NCBI RefSeq assembly: GCF_013114545.1
Contig: NZ_VTXI01000002.1
Coordinates: 248,001-312,000 of the forward strand
Reading direction: 5' to 3'
Length of the DNA stretch: 64,000 bases
Source of the DNA: Vibrio sp. RE86
GTDB taxonomy: Bacteria > Pseudomonadota > Gammaproteobacteria > Enterobacterales > Vibrionaceae
Position numbers and translations under genes: made by a program
The notes under the pieces: generated by a model
The model's database searches: none
What the model saw: only the letters and a program-made list of their open reading frames with translations
Told to the model about the DNA's origin: nothing
Shown here: positions 1 through 9,222 of the stretch, piece after piece
Layout: every line of letters starts with the position of its first letter
How positions within the stretch are numbered: position 1 is the stretch's first letter

Positions 1-1
1 G

Positions 2-148
2 GGGTCTGAAAGAACCAAGGCTAAAACTCTATTACCAAGAACATCAGTGGAAGAGTACGGGGTTGATGAAGGAATGCATTCCCATCCAGATGAAGTGATA
101 GAGACAAAACGCATCCAAGTGACTTTTGAACTTCCTGGTGAGAAATAA
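2..148 (+). CDS. 3' end of an unidentified gene (partial)
   Basis: An open frame enters from the left edge and stops with TAA at 146-148, sharing its last base with the ATG of the next gene (TAATG). The 48 visible codons end in ...RIQVTFELPGEK and are hydrophilic, with no recognisable motif. The overlap with the following start suggests translational coupling and a shared operon with the 691-residue membrane protein. The family cannot be named from this fragment. Confidence 0.6.
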   Translation, partial: GSERTKAKTLLPRTSVEEYGVDEGMHSHPDEVIETKRIQVTFELPGEK

Positions 149-2223
149 TGACCAACTTAGCACCGCTACAAGTGTCCGATAGTGTTAAGGCCTGGGTATG
201 TAGTAAGCATTGGTTATTTGTTTTAGCCATGCTGCTCTATTTGGCCCTAGAGTCGAGCTTTCATGCAATACTGACATCGACAGTTATTGATCCCGCGGCA
301 AGTATTGCTGATATTCAAAGAGTCGAAATATATGGGCGTCTAATTTCTGGTTTTGGTTCTGGCCTTCTAATGACTCGCTTTATTCTTACGAAACTTCCTA
401 ACTCTTTGAATCGTTTTGTTAAAGTATTGATCTTCTCTACCATATTTTTAGCCGTTTATTTCGGTCAAAAAGCGTTAGTAGAGCACTTTTTGATTGAACC
501 TAGTTCGGCTGAAGTACGCAGAGATGCACTTTTAGTGAATACGGTAAAAACAGGTCTATACAACCAAGATTTGCTGACTAAATCACTCACCTTTAGTGAC
601 TCTGTTAAAGAGGATGTGGAGCAAAAAGTCATGCTGTCTCTGCTATCTGCAGGCTTTTTATACAACGAGAATTTTAAAGATAGCGCAATGAATCAACTTC
701 AGTCGATCCTGTTGTCGATTGCGAGTAGCAGATATACCTCTGTGTTTCATTCTGAGATTCTCCCTAAATTTGACAGCAGTGGACATGATGTCAACGCACT
801 GTTTAGTGATTATGGGCACGCACACAAAGAGAGGGATAATAACCTTAAAGATTCGGTGATCAAACGGAAATGGAGACAGATCTATGATGAAGCGAGCACG
901 GAATACGTGAGGAAAGATATCCTTACTCAATTGGAAAATGCTGGGTATTCATTACGAAACAGACGAGTTAAACGAGAGTACGAAGCTAATGTCGATCGCA
1001 GCTTAGTTGAGTTACAACGTTATGCGAACGAGAATGGCAATAGCAAGCTTACTCGCGGCTCTGCCAAAAGGTTTATTCAACAAGCTCAACAGCCATACTC
1101 AGATCTCAATCGAAAGCTGCAAGAAGAATTAGATCTTCCAAAGGGTTCATTTCAGTTAGACCCTCCTTATGTCGCTCGTGCATGGTTGAAGCATGCGATA
1201 ATCACTGGCTTTGAGGCGGAGTTAAATAGCAAACTCTCACAAAGCGGCATTACTAGAATGAAGCCCAACATTCGACGCTTTAGTGAGTTTGAAAAGCATC
1301 CCGATATACAGGACAAAGCGCGCGAAGCTTTGGGGGAGTATTACGTGAAAGGGTTTAGTTTTAACTGGAGTGATGCTCAGCTGTATACATCAATAAGGGA
1401 AACTTTCATTGATAGGCAAGTCACGTCAATGCGCAACAACATAGAAGGCGAACTCTCTTCATTTAAGGATGGGGGGGAACTTGAAAACGCCGGTAAAGAT
1501 GCACTAAGAGCTATCTTAATTCCATGTATTGCGTTGGTGCTATCGGTCATATTATCAGTCACGTCAGTGGTTAAACTGGTATCAATGGCACTTGTCGGGT
1601 TGTCTGATGCTATCAGTAAACGTATTCGCGTCTCGCGTGATTTCAGTTTAAAAAGTCAGTTCCTACAAGAAGTGATGTTGTTGGTTAAGCCTCTGATTAT
1701 CCTAGTTGTTGTACTCATCGTTCTCAATGCTCCTTTGATCATTGGTTGGCATGAAGAAGTGCAATCAATACTGTCGAGGTACTCGCCAATTACCTATAAC
1801 TTCGTGAATGCCTTAACCCCGCTAATTCACGCGATGTTAGTGTTTGTTGATAGGATTTTCTATTGGTGCGTAGGGGGCTATCTTCTGTACTGCCTGTTTC
1901 AATATGTTAGGAGCTACCAAGACATTAAAAAGCATGGGGATAGATGGCGGCGTACACCGACTAGAATTCTCAATCTAAGAACGTCACTTAGACTTTCATG
2001 GGGAATAATATTCGTGTGTTTACCCTTGCTATATTTCGCTCGTCCCCCGTTTGATGATCAAGTTACCCAAATAGCTTACGATTCTTATGAATGGCTACTC
2101 AGCGTTCAGCCTATTGTCTATTCACAGGGTGAGTTTCTGAATGATGTTGCTTCACTTCCGAATATGGTTGATTCAATAACGGCACATCTAAAACAGGTGG
2201 ATACTATGCTGTGGCCTGAATGA
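148..2223 (+). CDS. Unrecognised large multi-spanning membrane protein
   Basis: A 691-residue protein I do not recognise. Hydrophobic segments near residues 22-40, 48-60 and 90-106 precede a long, charged, probably helical soluble region (about 110-450). Further membrane segments follow near 453-485, 510-535, 560-592 and 620-636. This arrangement, a large soluble middle between two membrane blocks, resembles a membrane-anchored sensor or scaffold, but no catalytic motif, nucleotide-binding loop or known signalling domain is visible. The start overlaps the upstream stop codon (TAATG), so the two genes are probably co-transcribed. No clear terminator is seen before the copper promoter at 2287. 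Confidence 0.75.
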   Translation: MTNLAPLQVSDSVKAWVCSKHWLFVLAMLLYLALESSFHAILTSTVIDPAASIADIQRVEIYGRLISGFGSGLLMTRFILTKLPNSLNRFVKVLIFSTIFLAVYFGQKALVEHFLIEPSSAEVRRDALLVNTVKTGLYNQDLLTKSLTFSDSVKEDVEQKVMLSLLSAGFLYNENFKDSAMNQLQSILLSIASSRYTSVFHSEILPKFDSSGHDVNALFSDYGHAHKERDNNLKDSVIKRKWRQIYDEASTEYVRKDILTQLENAGYSLRNRRVKREYEANVDRSLVELQRYANENGNSKLTRGSAKRFIQQAQQPYSDLNRKLQEELDLPKGSFQLDPPYVARAWLKHAIITGFEAELNSKLSQSGITRMKPNIRRFSEFEKHPDIQDKAREALGEYYVKGFSFNWSDAQLYTSIRETFIDRQVTSMRNNIEGELSSFKDGGELENAGKDALRAILIPCIALVLSVILSVTSVVKLVSMALVGLSDAISKRIRVSRDFSLKSQFLQEVMLLVKPLIILVVVLIVLNAPLIIGWHEEVQSILSRYSPITYNFVNALTPLIHAMLVFVDRIFYWCVGGYLLYCLFQYVRSYQDIKKHGDRWRRTPTRILNLRTSLRLSWGIIFVCLPLLYFARPPFDDQVTQIAYDSYEWLLSVQPIVYSQGEFLNDVASLPNMVDSITAHLKQVDTMLWPE

Positions 2224-2286
2224 CGTTTGTTGTTAAGTAATCAGATTCACAGAGTGAAAAGACTGAGATTTCTACGGGATGACTGG

Positions 2287-2317
2287 TTGACCTTCCCCTA
2301 AGGGTAAGGTCTATACT
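2287..2317 (+). promoter_or_regulatory. CueR/MerR-type metal-responsive promoter
   Basis: A TTGACC -35 box (2287-2292) and a TATACT -10 box (2312-2317) are separated by 19 bp, the long spacer typical of MerR-family activated promoters. The spacer holds a near-perfect inverted repeat (2290-2310) with arms ACCTTnCCCT and AGGGnAAGGT, close to the CueR operator consensus. It lies just upstream of the copper efflux operon, so a CueR-like activator encoded elsewhere probably controls the operon. No cusRS two-component pair is present in the window. Confidence 0.85.
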
Positions 2318-2341
2318 CAAGACTTAACTGAAAGGTAAGTT

Positions 2342-2803
2342 ATGATTCATTCCCAGAAAAACACATGGATTGCGATATTCAGCCTCTTTGCGATGCTGAT
2401 GTCTAGCTATGTGTCGAGTATGCCGATGATGGCGATGAACAGCTTACCTTCTTCTTACTCTACTGCTGCCGAAAAGAGCGACACTCACCCGCACCATCAT
2501 TCAGTCGAGTACACTGAGATGTCTCGAGATACCCAGACAGAACACAGCGCTAGCCACTGTCATTCACAAGGCCAGCCTCAGGATGATATCTCTGCTTACT
2601 CCGCGATGAAAAATACTCACTGCGGTGATACTAGCTTCGGCGGAGACACCTGTTGCATCTCCGTTTGTTCCAGTACCTCATTCCCTACGAGCGGCGTTGA
2701 TGCGCTGCATACCCTTTCGTTTTCATTAGCCTTACATCAATCCGATACGATTGGTGCCCCTGTTACACGCATTCAAACCTTACTTCGCCCGCCGTCGGCG
2801 TAA
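2342..2803 (+). CDS. Exported His/Cys/Met-rich protein at head of copper operon
   Basis: A 153-residue protein with an N-terminal hydrophobic signal-like segment (residues 9-28). It then has a His-rich stretch (HPHHH), scattered Met and His, and a Cys cluster (HCG...TCCISVC, around residues 97-108). The composition suggests a periplasmic or membrane-tethered metal-binding protein. It is the first gene after the CueR-type promoter and precedes cusC, so a role in copper or silver handling is likely. I cannot assign a defined family; it resembles the short His/Cys-rich proteins often found at the head of Vibrio copper operons. The ATG at 2342 follows an AAAGGTAAG ribosome-binding sequence. Confidence 0.75.
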   Translation: MIHSQKNTWIAIFSLFAMLMSSYVSSMPMMAMNSLPSSYSTAAEKSDTHPHHHSVEYTEMSRDTQTEHSASHCHSQGQPQDDISAYSAMKNTHCGDTSFGGDTCCISVCSSTSFPTSGVDALHTLSFSLALHQSDTIGAPVTRIQTLLRPPSA

Positions 2804-2923
2804 TTCAATACCTTCATTGTTAGCTCTCAAACCCTGATCAACCCTGATTTGAGTTTGAGGTGTGTCCATATCTTTTATTCGTGGATAAACATCGTGAATA
2901 TTGAATTAAACGGGCTTGGTCTA

Positions 2924-4291
2924 ATGAAAACCTTGCCTTTAAGTGTTGCGGCTATTGTGTCTGCAATGCCTCTTATCTCGTACGCAGAAGATCAAGTTTC
3001 TGTAGCGACTATTACCGCATCAACTAAGCAGCTAAATGTGTTGATTGAGTTGGCATTAGACAGTGATTCCAGTCGTGCCCAATATGCAGCGCAATCGCAA
3101 GCGATGCGTCAATCTGGGGCGGCGAGCGCCACTTTAATGGATCCCAAGATCAAAGTGGGTTTCGGCGGCTTACCAACCGACTCGTTCAAACTGGATGAAG
3201 ATCCAATGACTAACTTATCAGTGGGTTTGATGCAGCAGTTTGAGCGTGGCTCGACTTTGGCCTTGAATCAGCGCAAAGCCAACCAACAGGCTGATGGGGT
3301 GTCGTATCAAATCCAAGTGCGAGAGCGTGACGTTGCTAATGCCATCACTCAACAATGGTTGGAGCTCGGTTACCTTCGCTATGCGGCAAGTGTCATCCAA
3401 GACAACCAACGTCTGATGGAAGAGATGGAGCGATATGCTCAAACCAATTATTCGATTGGTAAGAGTGAAGCGCAAGATTTGCTGAATATTCAATTGCAGC
3501 GCAACAAGTTAGATGAAAAGTATCAATCAAATCTACAAATGCAGCATAGAGCTATGGCGCAATTGTCTGAGTGGTTGGGTTCGCAATGGTTGGATTCTAA
3601 CCAAGCGCTGGATGCCAGCTATCAGCTTAACTGGTCGCATCTCGACGGTATCTTGCAATCATACGGTAGTTCACAGCAGTTCTATACCTTGTTGAATCAG
3701 CATCCAATGGCTCAAATTGCAGAGTCCAATATTGCTGCAAGTCGTACTCAGGTCGAAGTCGCCGAGCAAGCGTATACCCCTCAGGTTGGTGTTGAAGTGA
3801 TGTACGCCTATCGTCAAGCGAACAACATGATGGGAGAGCCAGCTTCGGATTTGTTGAGTACGTATTTGACGATGGACATCCCTCTGTTTACTGACAATCG
3901 CCAAGATAAAAATGTGTCGGCAGCTCAATATCAAGTGGGCGCAGCGCAGTATCAAAAAGATACCTTACTTGCGCAGATGAACGCGCAGGTCAATGCCTTG
4001 ATGATCGACAGAACGAACCTAACGGAACGTATTGAACGTTATCAGCAGCGGTTGCTTCCTCAGATGACAGCACGTATTGAAGCGGTTGAACGTGGCTATC
4101 AAAACAACACCGCCCAGTTTGGTGATGTGATCACTGCATCCTCTGACGAACTGGCACTCAAAGTCGAACTCGCACGCCTTATCACCGATTTAAATCAGGC
4201 CAACAGCAAGCTTGCATCACTGCTTGGAGGGTTTGAATACCAAGTATCGGCTCCTTCCGCTCACTACAAGAATAAAGGGAAATCAGAATGA
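2924..4291 (+). CDS. cusC: Outer-membrane factor of Cus-type copper/silver efflux (TolC family)
   Basis: A TolC-like outer-membrane channel protein, the exit duct of the CusCBA tripartite pump. The first 24 or so residues form a signal peptide (MKTLPLSVAAIVSAMPLISYA). The rest shows the two long helical, heptad-like repeats of the OEP family, and there is no lipobox. The open frame extends upstream to a TTG at 2849, but the signal peptide begins at the ATG at 2924, so that start is preferred (455 residues). The stop overlaps the cusB start (ATGA), indicating coupled translation. Identity as the Cus channel rests mainly on the cusB and cusA neighbours; sequence alone gives TolC-like efflux protein. 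Confidence 0.85.
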   Translation: MKTLPLSVAAIVSAMPLISYAEDQVSVATITASTKQLNVLIELALDSDSSRAQYAAQSQAMRQSGAASATLMDPKIKVGFGGLPTDSFKLDEDPMTNLSVGLMQQFERGSTLALNQRKANQQADGVSYQIQVRERDVANAITQQWLELGYLRYAASVIQDNQRLMEEMERYAQTNYSIGKSEAQDLLNIQLQRNKLDEKYQSNLQMQHRAMAQLSEWLGSQWLDSNQALDASYQLNWSHLDGILQSYGSSQQFYTLLNQHPMAQIAESNIAASRTQVEVAEQAYTPQVGVEVMYAYRQANNMMGEPASDLLSTYLTMDIPLFTDNRQDKNVSAAQYQVGAAQYQKDTLLAQMNAQVNALMIDRTNLTERIERYQQRLLPQMTARIEAVERGYQNNTAQFGDVITASSDELALKVELARLITDLNQANSKLASLLGGFEYQVSAPSAHYKNKGKSE

Positions 4292-6009
4292 GTACATTTA
4301 AAGTCGCTACTGTTGCGTTACTTGTTGGTGGAGCCGTTGGGTTTGGGGTCAATCACTACCTTTCGGGTATGAATCATTCGATACCTATATCCAATGACGG
4401 AGTAGCTAGTGAGACCGTAGCCAGTGATGAGCCACTTTATTGGGTTGCTCCCATGGATCCAAATTATCAGCGAGATAAACCAGGCAAATCACCAATGGGG
4501 ATGGATCTTATCCCTGTCTATGCCGATGACCTAAATGGTGCGAATGACAAACCAGGAACCGTAAAAATTGATCCAGCTGTTGAAAATAATCTGGGGGTCA
4601 AAACCGCTGTAGCTGAACATGCATTGCTTTCTCCTCGAATTGAAACCGTGGGTTACATTGCCTTTGATGAAAGCCAACTTTGGCAAACTAACGTGCGCGT
4701 GTCGGGTTGGGTAGAAAAGCTTTACATCAATGCAGTCGGTGAAAAGGTTAAGCAGGGCGAAGTGCTTTTCACGCTTTATTCGCCTGAATTGGTCAAAGCG
4801 CAAGAAGAGCTGATCAGTGCCTACAAAACCAAACGGCAAGGGATGATCAAAGGCGCAACGGATCGATTACTCACATTAGGTGTCGATCGTAGCCAAATTA
4901 AAGCCATTGCTCGCTTGGGGAAAGCGTCTCAAACGATTGAGGTCAAAGCGCCAGCTGATGGTGTGATCGCTAGTTTGAACATTCGTGAAGGCGGCTATCT
5001 ATCGCCAGCACAAGCAGTGATCAGTGCGGGTCCGTTAGATGAAGTTTGGGTCGATGCGGAAGTGTTTGAACGTCAATCTCACTGGATCAAACAAGGAAGC
5101 CAAGCATCAATGACTTTGGATGCGCTACCTGGTGGTGAGTGGAAAGGGGAAGTGGACTACGTTTACCCGATCTTAGACCCGAATACACGAACCTTGCGTG
5201 TTCGCTTACGTTTTGAAAACGCTCAAGGTGAACTTAAACCGAATATGTTCGCCAATGTCGCGCTGAATCCCGTGACCAGCGATCAAGTGCTGACGATTCC
5301 TCGTTCTGCTGTGATTCACTCCGGCGGAATGACCCGTGTGGTATTGGCGGAAGGTGAAGGCAAATATCGCTCTGCTCGCATCGAAGTTGGCCGAGAAGCC
5401 GCTGACAAAATTGAAGTGCTTCAGGGGCTGTTAGACGGCCAGGAAGTAGTCACTTCTGCGCACTTTATGTTGGACTCTGAATCGAGCCAATCGGCCGATC
5501 TTTCTCGAATCAATGGTGTTGAAGCCCCAGCAGAAACCGCGTGGGCAACAGGCGAAATTACCGATGTGATGGCTGACCACCGCATGCTCACTATCAATCA
5601 CCAACCAGTACCTGAATGGGAATGGCCTGGAATGGTGATGAATTTTAACGTCGCCCAAGGTGTTGCTTTTGATTCGTTTAATCAAGGGCAGTTGATTGAG
5701 TTTGAAATGCAGAAATCAGATTCTGGCCAGTATGAAATCGTCGATTATAAAGTCAGCGAATCTCAGATAGAGGCAGCAGTTTGGGTTGAAGGTGATATTA
5801 CTATGCTGATGGCTGATTTCGGCATGATTACCTTGCAACATCAGGGGGTCACGGAGTGGAACTGGTCAGCAGGAGAAATGAACTTCTCTGTAGGTGACGA
5901 GGTGGACCTTAGCGACTTTCAAGAAGGGCAAGGTGTTCGCTTTCTGATTGAGAAGCAAGGGTCGGATTACCTGTTGAAACAACTAGAGCAGAGTGAGGCG
6001 AGCCAATGA
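4288..6009 (+). CDS. cusB: Cus-type periplasmic adaptor with two C-terminal CusF domains
   Basis: Periplasmic membrane-fusion protein linking CusA to CusC (573 residues). An N-terminal membrane anchor is followed by a heavy-metal-binding segment at about 48-75 (YWVAPMDPNY...PGKSPMGMDLIPVY), then the hairpin, lipoyl and beta-barrel regions of an HlyD/RND adaptor to about 405. Two tandem CusF-like domains follow, at about 419-492 and 498-571. The first keeps the His, Trp and two Met metal-site pattern (NHQP...EWPGMVM). The second keeps His, Trp and the last Met but has Gly in place of the first Met (QHQG...NWSAGEM). In E. coli CusF is a separate small chaperone. Start and stop overlap the neighbours by ATGA. 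Confidence 0.93.
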   Translation: MSTFKVATVALLVGGAVGFGVNHYLSGMNHSIPISNDGVASETVASDEPLYWVAPMDPNYQRDKPGKSPMGMDLIPVYADDLNGANDKPGTVKIDPAVENNLGVKTAVAEHALLSPRIETVGYIAFDESQLWQTNVRVSGWVEKLYINAVGEKVKQGEVLFTLYSPELVKAQEELISAYKTKRQGMIKGATDRLLTLGVDRSQIKAIARLGKASQTIEVKAPADGVIASLNIREGGYLSPAQAVISAGPLDEVWVDAEVFERQSHWIKQGSQASMTLDALPGGEWKGEVDYVYPILDPNTRTLRVRLRFENAQGELKPNMFANVALNPVTSDQVLTIPRSAVIHSGGMTRVVLAEGEGKYRSARIEVGREAADKIEVLQGLLDGQEVVTSAHFMLDSESSQSADLSRINGVEAPAETAWATGEITDVMADHRMLTINHQPVPEWEWPGMVMNFNVAQGVAFDSFNQGQLIEFEMQKSDSGQYEIVDYKVSESQIEAAVWVEGDITMLMADFGMITLQHQGVTEWNWSAGEMNFSVGDEVDLSDFQEGQGVRFLIEKQGSDYLLKQLEQSEASQ

Positions 6010-9000
6010 TCAATGCCATTATTCGTTGGTCAATCAGCAACCGATTTTTGGTGCTGCTTGCCACCTTTGCGCTCATCTTTGGTGGGCTCTACAGTGTAAA
6101 GAGCACGCCTGTTGATGCGATCCCTGACTTGTCAGACGTTCAGGTGATCATCAAAACCAGCTATCCCGGCCAAGCCCCTCAAGTGGTGGAAGATCAAGTA
6201 ACCTATCCACTCACCACTGCCATGCTTGCTGTTCCGGGCGCAGAGACGGTTCGTGGTTATTCGTTCTTTGGGGACTCGTACGTTTACATCATCTTTAACG
6301 ATGATACCGACATGTACTGGGCTCGTTCCAGAGTATTGGAGTACTTGAGCCAAGTTGCGCCCAAACTGCCTGCAAACGCTAAACCAACATTGGGTCCGGA
6401 TGCCACCGGGGTCGGCTGGGTCTACAGCTATGTACTGCAAGATAAAACAGGGCAACACGATTTGGCTGAGCTACGCAGCCTGCAAGATTGGTTCTTAAAG
6501 TATGAGCTACAAACTGTGGCAGGCGTTTCAGAAGTGGCGACCGTTGGCGGTATGGTGAAGCAGTATCAAGTACAAATTGATCCTGCCAAGCTGCGCGCTT
6601 ATGACCTGACCTTGCAGCAAGTCAACATGGCTATCCAGAATGGTAACCAAGAGAGCGGTGCATCCGTGGTCGAAGTCGCTGAGGCCGAACATATGGTGCG
6701 AACGACAGGTTATCTTTCAGGTATTGAAGATATCCAAGCCCTGCCTTTGAAGGTGACTAAGCAAGGCACGCCATTGTTACTTGGGGACATTGCCGACATT
6801 AACCTTGGTCCGCAGATGAGACGTGGTATTTCTGAGCTTAATGGGGAAGGCGAAGCGGTCGGTGGCGTTATCGTAATGCGCTTTGGTGAAAATGCCAGCG
6901 AGGTGATTGCCAAAGTCAAAGATAAGCTTGCAGACCTTCAGCGTAGCTTTCCTGATGGCGTAGAGATTGTGGCAACCTATGATCGTTCTACTCTGATTGA
7001 TTCGGCCGTTGAAAACCTTTGGAAGAAACTGGCGGAAGAGTTCATTGTTGTTGCGATTGTCTGTGCGCTGTTCTTGTTCCATATTCGTTCCTCGTTGGTC
7101 ATTGCCCTGAGTTTACCTGTCGGGATCTTATCAGCGTTTATCATCATGCACTGGCAAGGCATCAACGCCAATATCATGTCATTAGGTGGTATTGCGATTG
7201 CAATAGGTGCGATGGTGGACGGAGCGATCGTGATGATCGAGAACGTTCATAAGCACATCGAACGAACCCCTCTCAACGACAAGAACCGTTGGCAAGTGAT
7301 TGATGATGCCGCTCAGGAGGTTGGGGCACCGCTGTTCTTCTCTTTGCTGATCATTACCTTGAGCTTTGTTCCCGTGTTTGCACTAGAAGGGCAAGAAGGG
7401 AAGATGTTTTCTCCTTTAGCTTTTACTAAGACGTATGCGATGGCGGCGTCGGCGGGTCTTGCGATCACCTTAGTACCAGTATTGATGGGTTACTTCATTC
7501 GTGGCCGAGTGCTACCTGAGCATAAGAACCCGATCAACAAAGGTCTGGTTACGCTGTATAAGCCGCTGCTTAACATCAGTCTAAAACACCCTAAGAGTAT
7601 GATCGTATTAGCGATGGTCTTGATGGGTTCTGCGTACTACCCAACAACCAAACTGGGCAGTGAGTTCATTCCGCCGTTGGATGAAGGCGATCTAATGTAC
7701 ATGCCGACGACTTACCCAGGTATTTCGATAGGTAAAGCTCGGGAATTACTGCAACAGACCAACAAGCTGATCATGACGGTACCAGAGGTGGAAACGGCAT
7801 GGGGCAAAATTGGGCGTGCAGAAACCGCAACCGACCCTGCGCCGCTGACCATGATAGAAACGGTCATTCAGCTTAAACCAAGAGAAGAGTGGCGTGACGG
7901 TGTGACGACAGAATCACTTCGTAAAGAGTTTGATGATTTAGTTCAGTTCCCCGGTTTAACCAATGCGTGGGTCATGCCGATAAAAACTCGAATCGACATG
8001 CTTGCAACGGGTATCAAAACGCCAATCGGAATTAAGATTGCCGGACCTGATCTTAAAGTGATCGAACAAATCGGTTCTAAGCTCGAACCCGTCCTCAATG
8101 GTATTGCTGGGACAGCTTCTGTCTATGCTGAGCGCGTGGCTGGTGGGCGTTATGTCACTATTGATATCAATCGCAGAGCTGCTGCCCGTTATGGTTTGAG
8201 TATCAAAGAAGTTCAGCAAGTCGTGTCGACTGCAGTAGGTGGTATGAACGTCGGTGAAACCATCGAAGGTTTGGAGCGTTACCCGATTAACGTTCGTTAC
8301 CCACAAGATTACCGCGACTCAGTCGTTAAGCTGCAAAACCTGCCGTTAGTGACGCCAAATGGTGCTCGCATTGCGTTAGCCGATGTCGCCAACATTCGTT
8401 ATGAAGATGGTCCTCCGATGATCAAAACAGAGAATGCTCGCCCGAATGGCTGGGTGTTTGTTGACATCGAAGGACGTGATCTCGGCTCTTACGTTGAAGA
8501 AGCAAAACGCACGGTTGCCCAAGAGCTGAACTTACCGGCTGGCTACTCACTGGCGTGGTCTGGGCAATATGAATACATGGAGCGAGCTAAAGAGCGCTTG
8601 GGTGTGGTTGTTCCAATTACGATTGCCATCATCATGTTGCTGCTCTATTTCAGCTTCCGCCGAGTGGGCGAAGTGATGATCATCATGCTGACCTTACCCC
8701 TTGCCATGGTTGGCGGGCTCTGGTTGATGCATTTCTTAGGCTACAACTTCTCAATTGCCGTTGGGGTAGGATTTATCGCGCTTGCCGGTGTTGCGGTTGA
8801 GATTGGCGTGATCATGTTGGTCTACCTCAACCAAGCGTGGCACTACACCAAACTCGATGCGCAAGAAAAAGGGCTCCCATTAAATCAACAAGATCTCAGT
8901 GATTCGATTCGTGAAGGTGCAGGGCTTCGAGTTCGACCTGTCATGATGACGGTGCTAACGGTCATCATCGGCCTTATCCCAATTATGTATGGCGAAGGGA

Positions 9001-9155
9001 CGGGCTCAGAAGTCATACAGCGTATTGCCGCTCCGATGATTGGTGGCATGGCGTCAGCTCTGCTTCTGACTCTTCTTGTGCTGCCTGCGATCTTCAAATT
9101 ATGGAAACAGCGTGAGCTAAAAGCGCTGACACATAAACCAACTTCACACTCTTAG
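6006..9155 (+). CDS. cusA: Cus-type RND heavy-metal efflux pump, inner-membrane subunit
   Basis: Proton-driven inner-membrane RND transporter of about 1049 residues, the family's usual length, expelling Cu(I) or Ag(I). It shows the N-terminal membrane segment and the first periplasmic motif (STPVDAIPDLSDVQV), the RND membrane blocks, and the heavy-metal signatures ATDPAPLTMIETVIQLKP and KTRIDMLATGIKTPIG. The latter contains the Met next to Arg-Ile-Asp that forms part of the CusA metal site. The start overlaps cusB by ATGA. Copper/silver specificity is inferred from these motifs together with the CueR-type promoter, the CusF domains and the cupredoxin gene. Confidence 0.94.
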   Translation: MINAIIRWSISNRFLVLLATFALIFGGLYSVKSTPVDAIPDLSDVQVIIKTSYPGQAPQVVEDQVTYPLTTAMLAVPGAETVRGYSFFGDSYVYIIFNDDTDMYWARSRVLEYLSQVAPKLPANAKPTLGPDATGVGWVYSYVLQDKTGQHDLAELRSLQDWFLKYELQTVAGVSEVATVGGMVKQYQVQIDPAKLRAYDLTLQQVNMAIQNGNQESGASVVEVAEAEHMVRTTGYLSGIEDIQALPLKVTKQGTPLLLGDIADINLGPQMRRGISELNGEGEAVGGVIVMRFGENASEVIAKVKDKLADLQRSFPDGVEIVATYDRSTLIDSAVENLWKKLAEEFIVVAIVCALFLFHIRSSLVIALSLPVGILSAFIIMHWQGINANIMSLGGIAIAIGAMVDGAIVMIENVHKHIERTPLNDKNRWQVIDDAAQEVGAPLFFSLLIITLSFVPVFALEGQEGKMFSPLAFTKTYAMAASAGLAITLVPVLMGYFIRGRVLPEHKNPINKGLVTLYKPLLNISLKHPKSMIVLAMVLMGSAYYPTTKLGSEFIPPLDEGDLMYMPTTYPGISIGKARELLQQTNKLIMTVPEVETAWGKIGRAETATDPAPLTMIETVIQLKPREEWRDGVTTESLRKEFDDLVQFPGLTNAWVMPIKTRIDMLATGIKTPIGIKIAGPDLKVIEQIGSKLEPVLNGIAGTASVYAERVAGGRYVTIDINRRAAARYGLSIKEVQQVVSTAVGGMNVGETIEGLERYPINVRYPQDYRDSVVKLQNLPLVTPNGARIALADVANIRYEDGPPMIKTENARPNGWVFVDIEGRDLGSYVEEAKRTVAQELNLPAGYSLAWSGQYEYMERAKERLGVVVPITIAIIMLLLYFSFRRVGEVMIIMLTLPLAMVGGLWLMHFLGYNFSIAVGVGFIALAGVAVEIGVIMLVYLNQAWHYTKLDAQEKGLPLNQQDLSDSIREGAGLRVRPVMMTVLTVIIGLIPIMYGEGTGSEVIQRIAAPMIGGMASALLLTLLVLPAIFKLWKQRELKALTHKPTSHS

Positions 9156-9222
9156 ATTAGCACTAATGGGTGGCGGTCACCGTTACCCAAACAAGCCTAT
9201 TAAAGGCAAAAGGAAAGCAAAA

